A stretch of DNA of 41,119 nucleotides, from NCBI GenBank assembly GCA_017556765.1, contig JAFYME010000054.1:1-41119 (forward strand). Reading direction: 5' to 3'. A model generated the notes under the pieces. It did not search any database. It was not told the origin of the DNA and saw only the letters and a list, made by a program, of their open reading frames with translations. A program made the position numbers and the translations under genes. The first letter of the stretch is position 1. Each line of letters begins with the position of its first letter. This document shows, in pieces, positions 1 through 8,484 of this stretch. Origin of the DNA: Bacteroidales bacterium. GTDB taxonomy: Bacteria; Bacteroidota; Bacteroidia; Bacteroidales; UBA932.

Positions 1-1892
1 AGGCGACAGAGATCACCCGCGAGAACGCGAACATGAACGCCGACACCCCTGCCGGAATGATGATGAAGTTCGCTTCGGAGTCTACGAAGTCATATGTAGA
101 CGAGTGCCTGCTTTCAGAGGACGTTAAGGAGGCAGTGAAGAACAACTACATCCATATCCATGACAAGGACTACTACCCTACCAAGAGCCTTACCTGTATC
201 CAGCACCCACTGGACAAGATCCTCGAAGACGGATTCTTCGCAGGACATGGAGAGTCACGTCCGGCTAAAAGAATCGAGACAGCCAGCATCCTTGGATGCA
301 TCTCTCTTGAGACCGTTCAGAACGAGATGCATGGAGGTCAGGCGATCCCTGCATTCGACTTCTACATGGCACCTTTCGTAAGAAGGACATTCCAGGAGGA
401 GCTCGACAAGATCGGAGAGATCAACGGCGAGAACTACGCGCGTCTTTATGATGTGAAAATCGACGACTATCTCAAGAGGGAGCTCGTAGGAATCCAGGGC
501 GACGACCGCGTGATCCAGCATGCCATCAACATGACTGTCAGCCGCGTACACCAGTCCATGGAGGCCTTCGTACATAACATGAACTCCATCCACTCACGCG
601 GAGGAAACCAGGTTGTGTTCAGCTCAATCAACTATGGTACAGATACTTCAGCTGAGGGCCGCTGCGTGATCCGCGAGATCCTCAACACAACATACGAGGG
701 CGTAGGAAACGGTTCCACAGCGATCTTCCCTATCCAGATCTGGAAGAAGAAGAGAGGTGTAAGCTACCTTCCTGAAGACCGCAACTATGATCTTTACAAG
801 TTTGCATGCAAGGTATCGGCACGCCGTTTCTTCCCTAACTTCGTGAACCTTGACGCTCCATACAACCACCACGAGCTCTGGAATCCGGACGATCCGAAGA
901 GATACCAGTACGAGGTTGCTACAATGGGATGCCGCACACGTGTGTTCGAGAACCGTTTCGGACCTAAGACATCGATCGGCCGCGGAAACCTCTCGTTCAC
1001 CACAGTGAACATAGTGAAGCTTGCGATCGAATGTATGGAGATAGAGAATCAGGAAGACAGGATTCACGCTTTCTTCCAGAAGCTTGACGATGTGCTCGAG
1101 ATCGCGGCAAAGCAGCTCAACGAAAGATTCAACTTCCAGAAGACCGCTCTCAAGAAGCAGTTCCCCCTCCTTATGGGAGCTCTCTGGCTCGACAGCGAAA
1201 AGCTCGCGGACAATGATACAATCGAATCGGTGATCAACCACGGAACCCTCGGTATCGGCTTCATCGGACTCGCAGAGTGTCTCATCGCCCTCATCGGAAA
1301 GCATCATGGAGAATCAGCAGAGGCTCAGGAGCTCGGACTCCGTATCGTGACATTCATGCGCAGCAAGATCAACAAGTTCTGCGAGACATACAAGCACAAC
1401 TACAGCGTGCTCGCAACCCCTGCAGAGGGCCTTGCAGGCCGTTTCACACGCGGTGACAAGAAGAAGTTCGGCATCATCCCTGGCGTGACAGACAAGGATT
1501 ACTATACCAACTCGAACCATGTGCCTGTATATTACAAATGTACTCCAAAGCACAAGGCTCAGATCGAGGGTCCATACCACGCTCTCACAGGTGGCGGACA
1601 TATCTTCTATGTCGAGATCGACGGAGATGCGACACACAACCCTGAGGCTATCATGAACATCGTGGACCTCATGGACAGATATGATATCGGATACTGCTCG
1701 GTAAACCACAACCGCAACCGCTGCATGGACTGCGGATTCGAGAATGCGAAGGAAGGACTCACAGAATGTCCTCACTGCGGAGGCCACAACATCGACAAGC
1801 TCCAGCGAATCACCGGCTACCTCGTCGGAACGACAAGCCGCTGGAACGGCGGAAAGCTCGCTGAGCTCCGCGACCGCGTCGTACACGAATAA
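1..1892 (+). CDS. nrdD: Anaerobic ribonucleoside-triphosphate reductase, 3' part
   Basis: Glycyl-radical enzyme reducing ribonucleoside triphosphates to deoxyribonucleotides under anoxia, in the cytoplasm. The reading frame is open back to base 3, so the gene is cut by the window edge; the ATG at 33 is internal, and the usual N-terminal part (ATP-cone region and start of the barrel) lies outside. About 629 C-terminal residues are visible. Near the C terminus sit four cysteines in two CxxC pairs (CMDC and CPHC), the zinc site of the family, followed by RITGYL, whose glycine, 25 residues from the end, is the expected radical site. The activase nrdG lies tail-to-tail downstream, separated only by a hairpin. 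Identity is very secure; the N-terminal architecture cannot be judged here. Confidence 0.97.
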   Translation, partial: ATEITRENANMNADTPAGMMMKFASESTKSYVDECLLSEDVKEAVKNNYIHIHDKDYYPTKSLTCIQHPLDKILEDGFFAGHGESRPAKRIETASILGCISLETVQNEMHGGQAIPAFDFYMAPFVRRTFQEELDKIGEINGENYARLYDVKIDDYLKRELVGIQGDDRVIQHAINMTVSRVHQSMEAFVHNMNSIHSRGGNQVVFSSINYGTDTSAEGRCVIREILNTTYEGVGNGSTAIFPIQIWKKKRGVSYLPEDRNYDLYKFACKVSARRFFPNFVNLDAPYNHHELWNPDDPKRYQYEVATMGCRTRVFENRFGPKTSIGRGNLSFTTVNIVKLAIECMEIENQEDRIHAFFQKLDDVLEIAAKQLNERFNFQKTALKKQFPLLMGALWLDSEKLADNDTIESVINHGTLGIGFIGLAECLIALIGKHHGESAEAQELGLRIVTFMRSKINKFCETYKHNYSVLATPAEGLAGRFTRGDKKKFGIIPGVTDKDYYTNSNHVPVYYKCTPKHKAQIEGPYHALTGGGHIFYVEIDGDATHNPEAIMNIVDLMDRYDIGYCSVNHNRNRCMDCGFENAKEGLTECPHCGGHNIDKLQRITGYLVGTTSRWNGGKLAELRDRVVHE

Positions 1893-1904
1893 TCAGTCAA
1901 GGAT

Positions 1905-1930
1905 GTCATCCCCGACCCGATCGGGGATCT
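1905..1930. terminator. Bidirectional hairpin between nrdD and nrdG (GTCAT repeat unit)
   Basis: A perfect 8-bp stem (ATCCCCGA at 1908-1915, TCGGGGAT at 1921-1928) with a 5-nt loop fills the 36-nt gap between the two convergent stop codons. Its position suits a shared terminator, although the T-tract is weak (CTATTTAT on the plus side). The unit starts GTCATCCCCGA and belongs to the dispersed repeat family described at 3712, 4837, 6585, 28893 and 32757. Confidence 0.6.
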
Positions 1931-2432
1931 ATTTATAAGGAATTACAGAGACGGTGCCGGCAACGACATCGTCTTTTTGTTCTGTCAGATGAATGATCCT
2001 CTGGTTGGAACTGCCACGGAAGTGGAGTTCCGGGTCGCGAAGTTCGGCCACGAACGGTCCGTCGACGAGTGTGTCGATGTATGGAAGGATCTGGCTCATG
2101 CGCTCGTCCGCGAGGATTTCTTCGTATGTGAATCCGGTGTAGCACCATATGTTCTTGCCGGTCTCCTCCTTGATGCGGCGGGCAAGCTCTGTAAAGGCCT
2201 CGACCTGGTAGAGAGGGTCGCCGCCGGAGAATGTGACGTTGGCAAATTCATCGGCCTTGACGACCTCCAGAAGCTCATCTACGGTCACTTCCCTGCCCCC
2301 ATGAAAATCCCAGGACTGCGGGTTATGACAGCCCGGACAATGATGCGCGCATCCCGCACAATATATCGATGTACGGAATCCCGGCCCATCGGCCATCGTC
2401 TCCTCCAATATGTCCAGAATCCTTATTTTCAT
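1929..2432 (-). CDS. nrdG: Anaerobic ribonucleotide reductase activating protein (radical SAM)
   Basis: Radical-SAM activase that installs the glycyl radical on NrdD. From the ATG at 2432 the protein is 167 aa, normal for the family. Cys28, Cys32 and Cys35 form the CX3CX2C cluster motif (CAHHCPGC), preceded by the conserved DGPGFRTSIYC stretch and followed by the glycine-rich FSGGDPL motif. A longer frame begins at a TTG (2459) but the added residues are not family-like, so I use the ATG. It is convergent with nrdD rather than following it, so the two need separate promoters. It lies 79 nt downstream of the epimerase-like gene on the same strand; no clear Bacteroidota promoter was found in that gap, so co-transcription is possible. 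Confidence 0.95.
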   Translation of the reverse strand: MKIRILDILEETMADGPGFRTSIYCAGCAHHCPGCHNPQSWDFHGGREVTVDELLEVVKADEFANVTFSGGDPLYQVEAFTELARRIKEETGKNIWCYTGFTYEEILADERMSQILPYIDTLVDGPFVAELRDPELHFRGSSNQRIIHLTEQKDDVVAGTVSVIPYK

Positions 2433-2473
2433 AGTGGGGTATATCTTATTACTATTCAATCACTTACAATATC

Positions 2474-2500
2474 TCCGTGCCGTCAAAAGGGGAGCACGGA
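2474..2500 (-). other. Hairpin with CCCCTTTTG loop, upstream of nrdG
   Basis: A 7-bp perfect stem (TCCGTGC at 2474-2480, GCACGGA at 2494-2500) with a 13-nt loop. Read on the minus strand the loop begins TCCCCTTTTG. A hairpin with the same stem top (GTGC/GCAC) and CCCCTTTTG loop occurs at 30522-30547. It lies in the gap between the epimerase-like gene and nrdG, so it would be in the 3' end of one transcript or the leader of the other. No U-tract follows it on the minus strand, so a terminator role is doubtful. Confidence 0.4.
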
Positions 2501-2511
2501 AGAAATATAAA

Positions 2512-3672
2512 CTATTGATTATCATCAATTTGCAGCCCACCCGTTTTAGGCAGGGGTGCCGGGCGGACGTCGTCCCATGAGCGGATAGCGTCGTATGCTT
2601 CGCGTGAGCCGTAGTATGCTTCGAACTTCTCGGGATCATTCTCGACCCACCACTGTGTGCCGAGTCCCTCCGCAAATGCGAACGGCTTCATGAACATCTT
2701 GACCGCCCATGCAGGAGCGAGGAAGGCCAGATGGTAGAACCATGGGAGCTTTGATTTCATCGTCGCGAAGTATTCATCGACAGGAACATTTGCCCTGAAA
2801 TGAAGGATGTCATCCAGGATATCGGCATCTTTGTACCACATTCCGTGGAAATTCTTCAAGGCAAACCACTGAGGCTCGAAGACTTTTTCCGGAGAAGGAA
2901 GGCCGAGGGCTCCGAGCATGCGGGTCATGAACTCATAATTGGTCATGCGGTACTGCTCGCCGCTGCTGATGTTGTAGGCCTTGTTCCAGAAATCTTCCGG
3001 TACCCAGTCTTCGCATACCTGAGCCAGAAGACGGCCCGAATCCTCGATTGTAGCCCACTCGAGAACGCCTCCCATAGGCACATGGAATGCTGTCGGATTC
3101 ACAACGCTGAGGATGCCGGGATAGAGGATGCCGCTCTGGCGCAATGACACCAGATATTTCAAGCCCGCGGAAGCGAAGATCTGCTCGGCACGGATCTTTG
3201 AAAGAGCGTACATGTCGAACTTCGCCGGTACCTGCGGTTCGGAAGCGCATCCCCAATGGTGAGGAGGGTTCCTGTCGCCATACTGGGCCACAGAACCGAT
3301 GTAGACCACCTTGACCTCAGATGCATTCTCCTGAGCCAGAATCGCTTTCACGACATTTTCAGCAGAGCCTATATTGACCTTGAGGGTCTTCTCAGGATAA
3401 TAATCAGCTGCAGGAGACACCATGCCTCCTACATGAAGAACATAATCTGAGCCCGTAACTCCTGCAAGGACATCCTCATAACGCATGAGGTCACCCCACA
3501 CGACTGTAACAGCGGGATCAGAAAGATACGGAGCCAGCTTGCGGCGGTTCTTCTTGCTGTCGCGTGCAAGAATCCTTATGTCGAAACGCTCTTTTCGAGC
3601 ATATAGTTCCTGAAAACCGGCCCAGCCCATGTTGCCTGTAGCTCCGGTAAGGAACACTGTCTTTTTGGCCAT
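2512..3672 (-). CDS. NAD(P)-dependent epimerase/dehydratase family protein (extended SDR)
   Basis: 386 aa from the ATG at 3672. The Rossmann nucleotide motif TGATGNMG is at residues 9-16, the active-site Ser at about 127 (GSVAQYG) and YxxxK at Tyr155-Lys159 (YALSK). These make it an extended short-chain dehydrogenase/reductase acting on a nucleotide sugar or similar substrate; the substrate is not readable from the sequence. A longer frame starts at a TTG (3702) that lies inside a promoter -7 box, so the ATG is preferred. It lies just past the end of the arabinan PUL on the same strand but has its own promoter, so it is probably not part of it. Confidence 0.85.
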   Translation of the reverse strand: MAKKTVFLTGATGNMGWAGFQELYARKERFDIRILARDSKKNRRKLAPYLSDPAVTVVWGDLMRYEDVLAGVTGSDYVLHVGGMVSPAADYYPEKTLKVNIGSAENVVKAILAQENASEVKVVYIGSVAQYGDRNPPHHWGCASEPQVPAKFDMYALSKIRAEQIFASAGLKYLVSLRQSGILYPGILSVVNPTAFHVPMGGVLEWATIEDSGRLLAQVCEDWVPEDFWNKAYNISSGEQYRMTNYEFMTRMLGALGLPSPEKVFEPQWFALKNFHGMWYKDADILDDILHFRANVPVDEYFATMKSKLPWFYHLAFLAPAWAVKMFMKPFAFAEGLGTQWWVENDPEKFEAYYGSREAYDAIRSWDDVRPAPLPKTGGLQIDDNQ

Positions 3673-3679
3673 AAAAAAT

Positions 3680-3707
3680 GCAGTCTGAAATTCAGACTGC
3701 AAATATA
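3680..3707 (-). promoter_or_regulatory. Promoter -7 box with overlapping palindrome upstream of the epimerase gene
   Basis: The minus strand carries TATATTTG (3707 to 3700), matching the Bacteroidota -7 consensus TAnnTTTG. It runs directly into a 21-bp inverted repeat (3680-3700; arms GCAGTCTGAA and TTCAGACTGC, one central base). With a start site about 4 nt past the -7 box, the palindrome covers the start site and first ~17 nt of RNA, a typical repressor position or a 5' RNA hairpin. No good -33 element is visible. Confidence 0.55.
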
Positions 3708-3711
3708 GTAA

Positions 3712-3783
3712 AGATTCTTCGCTTCGCTCAGAATGACATGTCAGAGAAACTCAAAATGACAAATCTGAGATGCTCAGAATGAC
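3712..3783 (-). repeat. Three tandem GTCAT-family repeat units
   Basis: Three consecutive units (3712-3737, 3741-3760, 3764-3783) each end on the plus strand in CTCARAATGAC, that is, they begin GTCATTYTGAG when read on the minus strand. The first unit continues as GCGAAGCGAAGAATCT. The third is a near-perfect hairpin (TCTGAG-ATG-CTCAGA). They fill the gap between the last PUL gene and the epimerase promoter and may terminate PUL transcription. Confidence 0.7.
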
Positions 3784-3784
3784 G

Positions 3785-4819
3785 TTAGAGAACTACGATA
3801 GGCCATCCGTCTTCTGACCATGTAAGCTCACGGACGAGAAGCTTCGAGCGGTAATCTTCATTCTTGTCGTAGCCATGCATGAAGATGTAGTCCTTGTCTC
3901 CGAATGTGTATACAGAGCAGTGACCTACACCGGCAAACTGCTCGTTACCCTTTGCGACAGTGGTTCCGCCGCTGTTCATCATGGATACTCCGTCCTTGTC
4001 GAAATATGGGCCTGTAACCTCCTTAGAACGGCCTACGACCACATTGTATGTACTCTTCTCGCCGCGGCAGCAGAGGTCGTAAGATGCGAAGAGGTAGTAC
4101 CAGCCGTCATGCTTGAAGATGAACGGAGCCTCTACTGCACCGTTTCCTGCGTCGAAGTCCTTTCCTCTAGGGTCAGCAGTCACGGCTGTATCTGTCTTGG
4201 ATGTATCCTCAGCTGTTCCCTCCGGACGGCGGCAGATCGGGAACCATACCTGCGGCTCAGCCATGCGTGTAAGGGTCTGGTCGAGCTTGAACATCTTTAG
4301 TCCGCGCCAGAATGAACCGAACGAGAGCCATGCCTCGCCGTTGTCGTCCATGATGACGTTCGCATCGATGGCGTTCCACTCGTCTCTTCCAGGGATAGAC
4401 TCGACGATCATTCCCTTATCTTCCCACTTGTAGTCAGGAGACTCAGGGTTGAGGGTCTTGTTGGTCACTACTCCGATGGCAGAGATGTTCTTGCCGAAAT
4501 GAGAATATGAATAGTACACATAATATGTACCTTCATGGTAGAACACATCAGGTGCCCATGGCATGCCCTTGAAGCCCCTGTCTGCAGCCCACTGAGGGAT
4601 ATCGTCAAGTACACGGCCCTCGAAACGCCATTTCACAAGGTCAGCGGATGACATGATGCCCATGCCTGTAGTGAATACATAGTAACGTCCGTCGCAGAAT
4701 GCCGCTACAGGGTCATGCGCATCCGGATATTCGAATTCAGTACCTCTCTGCGGGCCGCGAGGCTGCGCAGAAAGGGTTATGGTTGCCAGAAGGCAGAGTA
4801 TCAGGAGAATGTTTTTCAT
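3785..4819 (-). CDS. GH43 endo-alpha-1,5-L-arabinanase, secreted
   Basis: 344 aa from the ATG at 4819. It hydrolyses alpha-1,5-linked arabinan. Residues 1-19 are a cleavable signal peptide ending LSAQ, pointing to the periplasm rather than the surface. The GH43 five-bladed propeller catalytic triad is visible: Asp36 (AHDPVAAF, general base), Asp152 (AIDANVI, pKa modulator) and Glu230 (AVEAPFIF, acid). The conserved MPWAPDVFY segment is at about 86-94. The size fits a single-domain arabinanase without the C-terminal sandwich present in its neighbour. It is the last gene of the PUL, 51 nt after the GH43 lipoprotein gene, with a GTCAT repeat in the gap. A longer frame from a TTG (4864) adds residues that are not signal-like and was rejected. 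Confidence 0.9.
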   Translation of the reverse strand: MKNILLILCLLATITLSAQPRGPQRGTEFEYPDAHDPVAAFCDGRYYVFTTGMGIMSSADLVKWRFEGRVLDDIPQWAADRGFKGMPWAPDVFYHEGTYYVYYSYSHFGKNISAIGVVTNKTLNPESPDYKWEDKGMIVESIPGRDEWNAIDANVIMDDNGEAWLSFGSFWRGLKMFKLDQTLTRMAEPQVWFPICRRPEGTAEDTSKTDTAVTADPRGKDFDAGNGAVEAPFIFKHDGWYYLFASYDLCCRGEKSTYNVVVGRSKEVTGPYFDKDGVSMMNSGGTTVAKGNEQFAGVGHCSVYTFGDKDYIFMHGYDKNEDYRSKLLVRELTWSEDGWPIVVL

Positions 4820-4836
4820 AACTTTAAATATTAAAG

Positions 4837-4862
4837 AGATCCCTCGACAAACTCGGGATGAC
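4837..4862 (-). repeat. GTCAT-family repeat unit
   Basis: Single unit between the two GH43 genes. On the minus strand it begins GTCATCCCGAG and ends GAGGGATCT, with an ATCCC/GGGAT stem around a short centre. It has the same orientation as the other copies in the PUL. Confidence 0.7.
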
Positions 4863-4870
4863 AATTGATA

Positions 4871-6562
4871 TTACTGGACTTTCTTGCCCCACCATGTAGA
4901 CTTCATTTCCTTGTGGGTTCCGGCATATACGACTGTTGCGACTCTTGGAGTTGCTTCCCAGTCAGCCTCCCATTCTACGCACACTACGGTCTTTACTCCG
5001 TCCACATTGAATGTGAGCCATTTCTTTGCCGGGTCGAATGTCCATGTACCTTTGAGGGCTCCGACCATGGTTCCGTCAGCCTTGAGGACGAGTTCCTTCG
5101 AAGTCCGCTGCTCGGCATACTTGTAGTCGAGGTTTATATGCTCCCATGAACCCACGAGATCATCCTTCGTAATCGCCTTTTCAGGAAGGCCTGCGTATCT
5201 TTCAGGAAGAGCGATCGGCCAGAGGTTATTCGGTTCGTCTGCAGATGCCGGACACCATACGATACGGCGCACATGGCCCATCATGATTGCGTTGCTGTAT
5301 GCATTGCCGCCGACATTGGCAGGAAGACGTCCCTGCGAGCTGTAGAACCAGCCGTCACCGTTATGTTCAGGGAAAACACAGCAATGCGCTATTCCCACCC
5401 AGCCGTAGCTGTAGTTGAATCTGTATGGATGCGTAACGATCGGATAACAGTCGCCGCGACCGTTGGTGAAATTGCGTCCTGTTATGTCGTAATATGGACC
5501 TTCGATCTTCTCGCTTCGCACCACGCGGGTGTTGTAAGGCACATCCAGACCGTCATATGCCATGAACAGATAATAGTATCCGTCCTTGTAGATGACTTCT
5601 GGAGCCTCGCTGCCCTGCCAGCGTGAGCTTGCAGTACGGGTTCCCACACGGATACCGTAGCGGGCTGTAAGGTCGCTTACATTGTCTGCCCAAGGATCGC
5701 CAAGAGGGGCATTTACAGGCTTTCCGCTTGCAGGATCGATCTCCAGAAGGGCAAAGCCGCTGTGCCATGAGCCGTAGATGAGATAATGCTTGCCGGAAGG
5801 ATCGTCGACAAGGTATGTAGGGTCGATCGCATTGTAATAGAAATAGCCGTCCCAGTTGTTCTCGTTAGGACGTTTCCATCCGTCACGGCCTCTGTCGCTT
5901 GAGGAGCATGTCACGAATCCCTTGTCCTCCCAGTTTCCACTTGCAGGATCGGTCGTTTCGCACATTCCTATGAATGCACGTTCTGTCCAGCTGCCGTCGA
6001 AGCCTACGCCGCCGGTCTTGATCGAGTTATCGATGACGATGCAGTAATACATGCGGAGCTTTCCGTCCACTTCCCTTATCACCGGTGCCCAATATCCATA
6101 TGAAATCTTGTTCTTCTCGATGGCTGGCACGCCCATGCGCTTACGGATGCTGTTCAAAGAATCCGCCACCCACGCAGGCGCTTCGTTCATAGGGCCCGGT
6201 ACATATTCCCAGTTCACGAGATCCTTCGAGCGCTTTCCCGGAAAATGCTTTCCCTTGGTCGCCTTGAGGTGCTCGTTGCCATATGATGCATCTGTACAGT
6301 ACATGTAGTAATAGCCGTCATAATACGCGATCGACGGGTCATGTACATTGGCCAGATTCCACTTTGAATGGTTATTCCATCCTGCAATGGCAGAATAATC
6401 ATCTTCATAATCCGGAATCCTCACTTCTTCCGAAGGTGGCTCCGGCGTAGGATTTACAGGTCCGGTGATGATGCCGGTTCCCTGAGAAGGATCCTCGCAT
6501 GAAGCAACCACCAATGCTCCTGCAAGAATAAGTGCCTTTGCTAAGCGCATTTCAAATCTCAT
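4871..6562 (-). CDS. GH43 endo-arabinanase lipoprotein with C-terminal beta-sandwich
   Basis: 563 aa from the ATG at 6562. The lipobox VVASC (Cys22) follows a short hydrophobic stretch, so it is a lipoprotein, probably surface-exposed, followed by a Pro/Glu-rich tether (about 33-46). The catalytic triad is Asp75 (VHDPSIAY), Asp247 (AIDPTYLV) and Glu319 (GSEAPEV). The last ~95 residues (WEHINLDY to the end) resemble the GH43_C sandwich domain of large endo-arabinanases. In the PUL this would be the surface enzyme that generates oligosaccharides for SusCD. A frame from 6589 starts with an ATG that lies within the GTCAT repeat; I consider that start false. Confidence 0.9.
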   Translation of the reverse strand: MRFEMRLAKALILAGALVVASCEDPSQGTGIITGPVNPTPEPPSEEVRIPDYEDDYSAIAGWNNHSKWNLANVHDPSIAYYDGYYYMYCTDASYGNEHLKATKGKHFPGKRSKDLVNWEYVPGPMNEAPAWVADSLNSIRKRMGVPAIEKNKISYGYWAPVIREVDGKLRMYYCIVIDNSIKTGGVGFDGSWTERAFIGMCETTDPASGNWEDKGFVTCSSSDRGRDGWKRPNENNWDGYFYYNAIDPTYLVDDPSGKHYLIYGSWHSGFALLEIDPASGKPVNAPLGDPWADNVSDLTARYGIRVGTRTASSRWQGSEAPEVIYKDGYYYLFMAYDGLDVPYNTRVVRSEKIEGPYYDITGRNFTNGRGDCYPIVTHPYRFNYSYGWVGIAHCCVFPEHNGDGWFYSSQGRLPANVGGNAYSNAIMMGHVRRIVWCPASADEPNNLWPIALPERYAGLPEKAITKDDLVGSWEHINLDYKYAEQRTSKELVLKADGTMVGALKGTWTFDPAKKWLTFNVDGVKTVVCVEWEADWEATPRVATVVYAGTHKEMKSTWWGKKVQ

Positions 6563-6584
6563 GTCGTTCTTTTTTATGAAAAAA

Positions 6585-6676
6585 GTCATCCTGAATGAAT
6601 ATCATTCTGAACGTAGTGAAGAATCTTTTGAAGATCCTTCGCTACGCTCAGGATGACAATAAATAGTCCAGAATGA
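6585..6676. repeat. Inverted pair of GTCAT-family units forming a long hairpin
   Basis: Two units face each other: 6602-6627 and 6631-6656 are complementary over 26 nt with four mismatches and a 3-nt loop (TTG). Partial units flank the pair (GTCATCCTGA at 6585-6594; a CCAGAATGAC remnant at 6667-6676). It fills the 129-nt gap between susD and the GH43 lipoprotein gene. On the PUL transcript it would form a very stable stem-loop, a plausible RNA-processing, attenuation or decay-protection element that could set lower expression of the enzymes downstream of susCD. Confidence 0.75.
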
Positions 6677-6691
6677 CAATCTAGTCAAATA

Positions 6692-8455
6692 TTAGAGTTC
6701 CACTACAGGACGGACTCTCCATCCCTTAGCCTCAAACTCAGCCTTGTTGTCTGTGTTTGTATTGGCAGAGTTACCGCTGCCGAGGTTAGGATTAGAGTTC
6801 AAAGTAGTCTGGAAGATTGGGAAATACTCATGACCTGGCTGGTAGAACTGATATGTAGAACCAGTCGGATTCTCTACCGGATAAGTTGTGTTCGCTGTTC
6901 CGTCGAGAACGTAGTTACCATGATCCTTAAGCTGTGCAAGACGGTCTGAAGTGTGGAAGAAGCCCCAACGGATGAGGTCGATACCACGGCCGTTCTCACA
7001 ACCGAACTCCTTTGGACGCTCTACGTTTGCAATCTGCTCGAAGAGCTTGTCAGCTGAACCGAAGTCAGCAAGCTCAAGGTTTGCAAGACCTGCACGGTTA
7101 CGTACCTGGTTGATGTATCCGATAGCCTCTGCGTTCGGACCTGAGATCTCATTGATACACTCTGCAGCACGGAGAAGCACGTCAGAGTAACGCATGAGTC
7201 GGAGGTTGATACCGCAGTGGAGACCTGTCACGATAGTGTTGCAGACATCCTGACGGGCGTAAGTCCACTTAGCAGAAGAGAAACCGCCGTTTGTACCGTT
7301 TGCCACAGGAGTAGCAGTTACCGGAGTCTGGTAGATCACATTCTGACGTGGGTCGTTTCCACCTGGATAGCCGGCATTCTTACCGCCTGTATAGATGTCA
7401 TACTCAGGCTCATATGAAGCTATTGTCCAGTAAAGTCTTGGGTCGAGAGTACCGTCAGTACATCTTTCAGCCTTGAAGAGGTTGTAAAGCCATGGAGAAA
7501 CTGCAAGGTCAGCCCAGCTTCCGAATGTTCCAGGAGCATAGTTCGACTCTACTGCATGGCCCTGAGTAGCGTTTGAAGAGATGTTCACAGGAGTCCACTC
7601 CTCGTCAGAACCACCCTTTCCATAGTCAAGATACTGAACCTCGAAAAGGCTCTCCTCATTGTTCTCGGCAGCGCCTTCGCGGAAGTTGTCACCATAGTCA
7701 GCCATGAGCCTGTATGTACCGTACTTTCCATCCATGATGTCCTTGAGGACAACAAGAGCTTCCTCAAACTTGTGACGGAACATGAGTGAACGTGCATAGT
7801 AACCTGCAGCAGCGCCGCAAGTAGCACGTCCGCCAGCCCACTCACCGCCCTCGTTACGTGAAGGGAGGATCTGCATAGCCTCTGCAAGGTCAGCATCGAT
7901 CTGGTCGAAGAGCTGGTCCTGAGGCACGCATGGAGCGTACATTGTCTCCATTGACGAATACTGAGCGTAGTCGTTGAAGAGAGGAGCTGTCTGATAGTAT
8001 GTAGCGATTGTATAGTATGCAAGGGCTCTGAGGAAGAGTGCCTGACCCTTGATCTCGTTGTATGACTTCTCGCTGAGCTCGCATGTCTCTACCTTCTGAA
8101 GCACGAAGTTACAACGGTTCACAACATGGTAGCAGTCACGCCAGATCCACTGTGTTCCGATGTCGTCACCTGCTGCAGAGATGTTGAGGTTGTCATATGG
8201 GAGATACCAGATCTGAGATGCGTTCCAGATCTCGTCACCACGGACAGCATCCATAGTATAGCCTACGCGGGCGAATGTACCCTCAAGACGGATACGGTTG
8301 TAGCAGGAGATCACTGCCTCCTGAAGCTCCGCCTCTGAGTCGCCGAAGTCATATGTTGTCTGGTTGTTCGGGTTTCTGAGCTCAAGCTGATCGTTGCATG
8401 AAGCCATTCCGAAAACAACCGCAAACGCTGACAGAATTATTGATATTTTTTTCAT
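6692..8455 (-). CDS. susD: SusD/RagB-type surface glycan-binding lipoprotein
   Basis: 587 aa from the ATG at 8455 (another ATG two codons upstream is possible). Signal peptide with lipobox GMASC (Cys at about 20), then the SusD helical fold: early helices with YNRIR, the TPR-like core (GQALFLRALAYY, then AAAGYYARSLMF) and the C-terminal block RNRAGL plus ERPKEFGCENGRGIDLIRWG, which is strongly diagnostic. SusD caps the SusC channel and binds the glycan at the cell surface. It follows susC by 29 nt and ends in VRPVVEL. The substrate (arabinan) is inferred from the flanking enzymes. Confidence 0.95.
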   Translation of the reverse strand: MKKISIILSAFAVVFGMASCNDQLELRNPNNQTTYDFGDSEAELQEAVISCYNRIRLEGTFARVGYTMDAVRGDEIWNASQIWYLPYDNLNISAAGDDIGTQWIWRDCYHVVNRCNFVLQKVETCELSEKSYNEIKGQALFLRALAYYTIATYYQTAPLFNDYAQYSSMETMYAPCVPQDQLFDQIDADLAEAMQILPSRNEGGEWAGGRATCGAAAGYYARSLMFRHKFEEALVVLKDIMDGKYGTYRLMADYGDNFREGAAENNEESLFEVQYLDYGKGGSDEEWTPVNISSNATQGHAVESNYAPGTFGSWADLAVSPWLYNLFKAERCTDGTLDPRLYWTIASYEPEYDIYTGGKNAGYPGGNDPRQNVIYQTPVTATPVANGTNGGFSSAKWTYARQDVCNTIVTGLHCGINLRLMRYSDVLLRAAECINEISGPNAEAIGYINQVRNRAGLANLELADFGSADKLFEQIANVERPKEFGCENGRGIDLIRWGFFHTSDRLAQLKDHGNYVLDGTANTTYPVENPTGSTYQFYQPGHEYFPIFQTTLNSNPNLGSGNSANTNTDNKAEFEAKGWRVRPVVEL

Positions 8456-8484
8456 GATCATTTACGTTTTACAAGTTAAACCTC

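Noticed and set aside
648-1307. 219-residue open frame antisense to nrdD
   Set aside because: No recognisable features and fully opposite a highly conserved enzyme.
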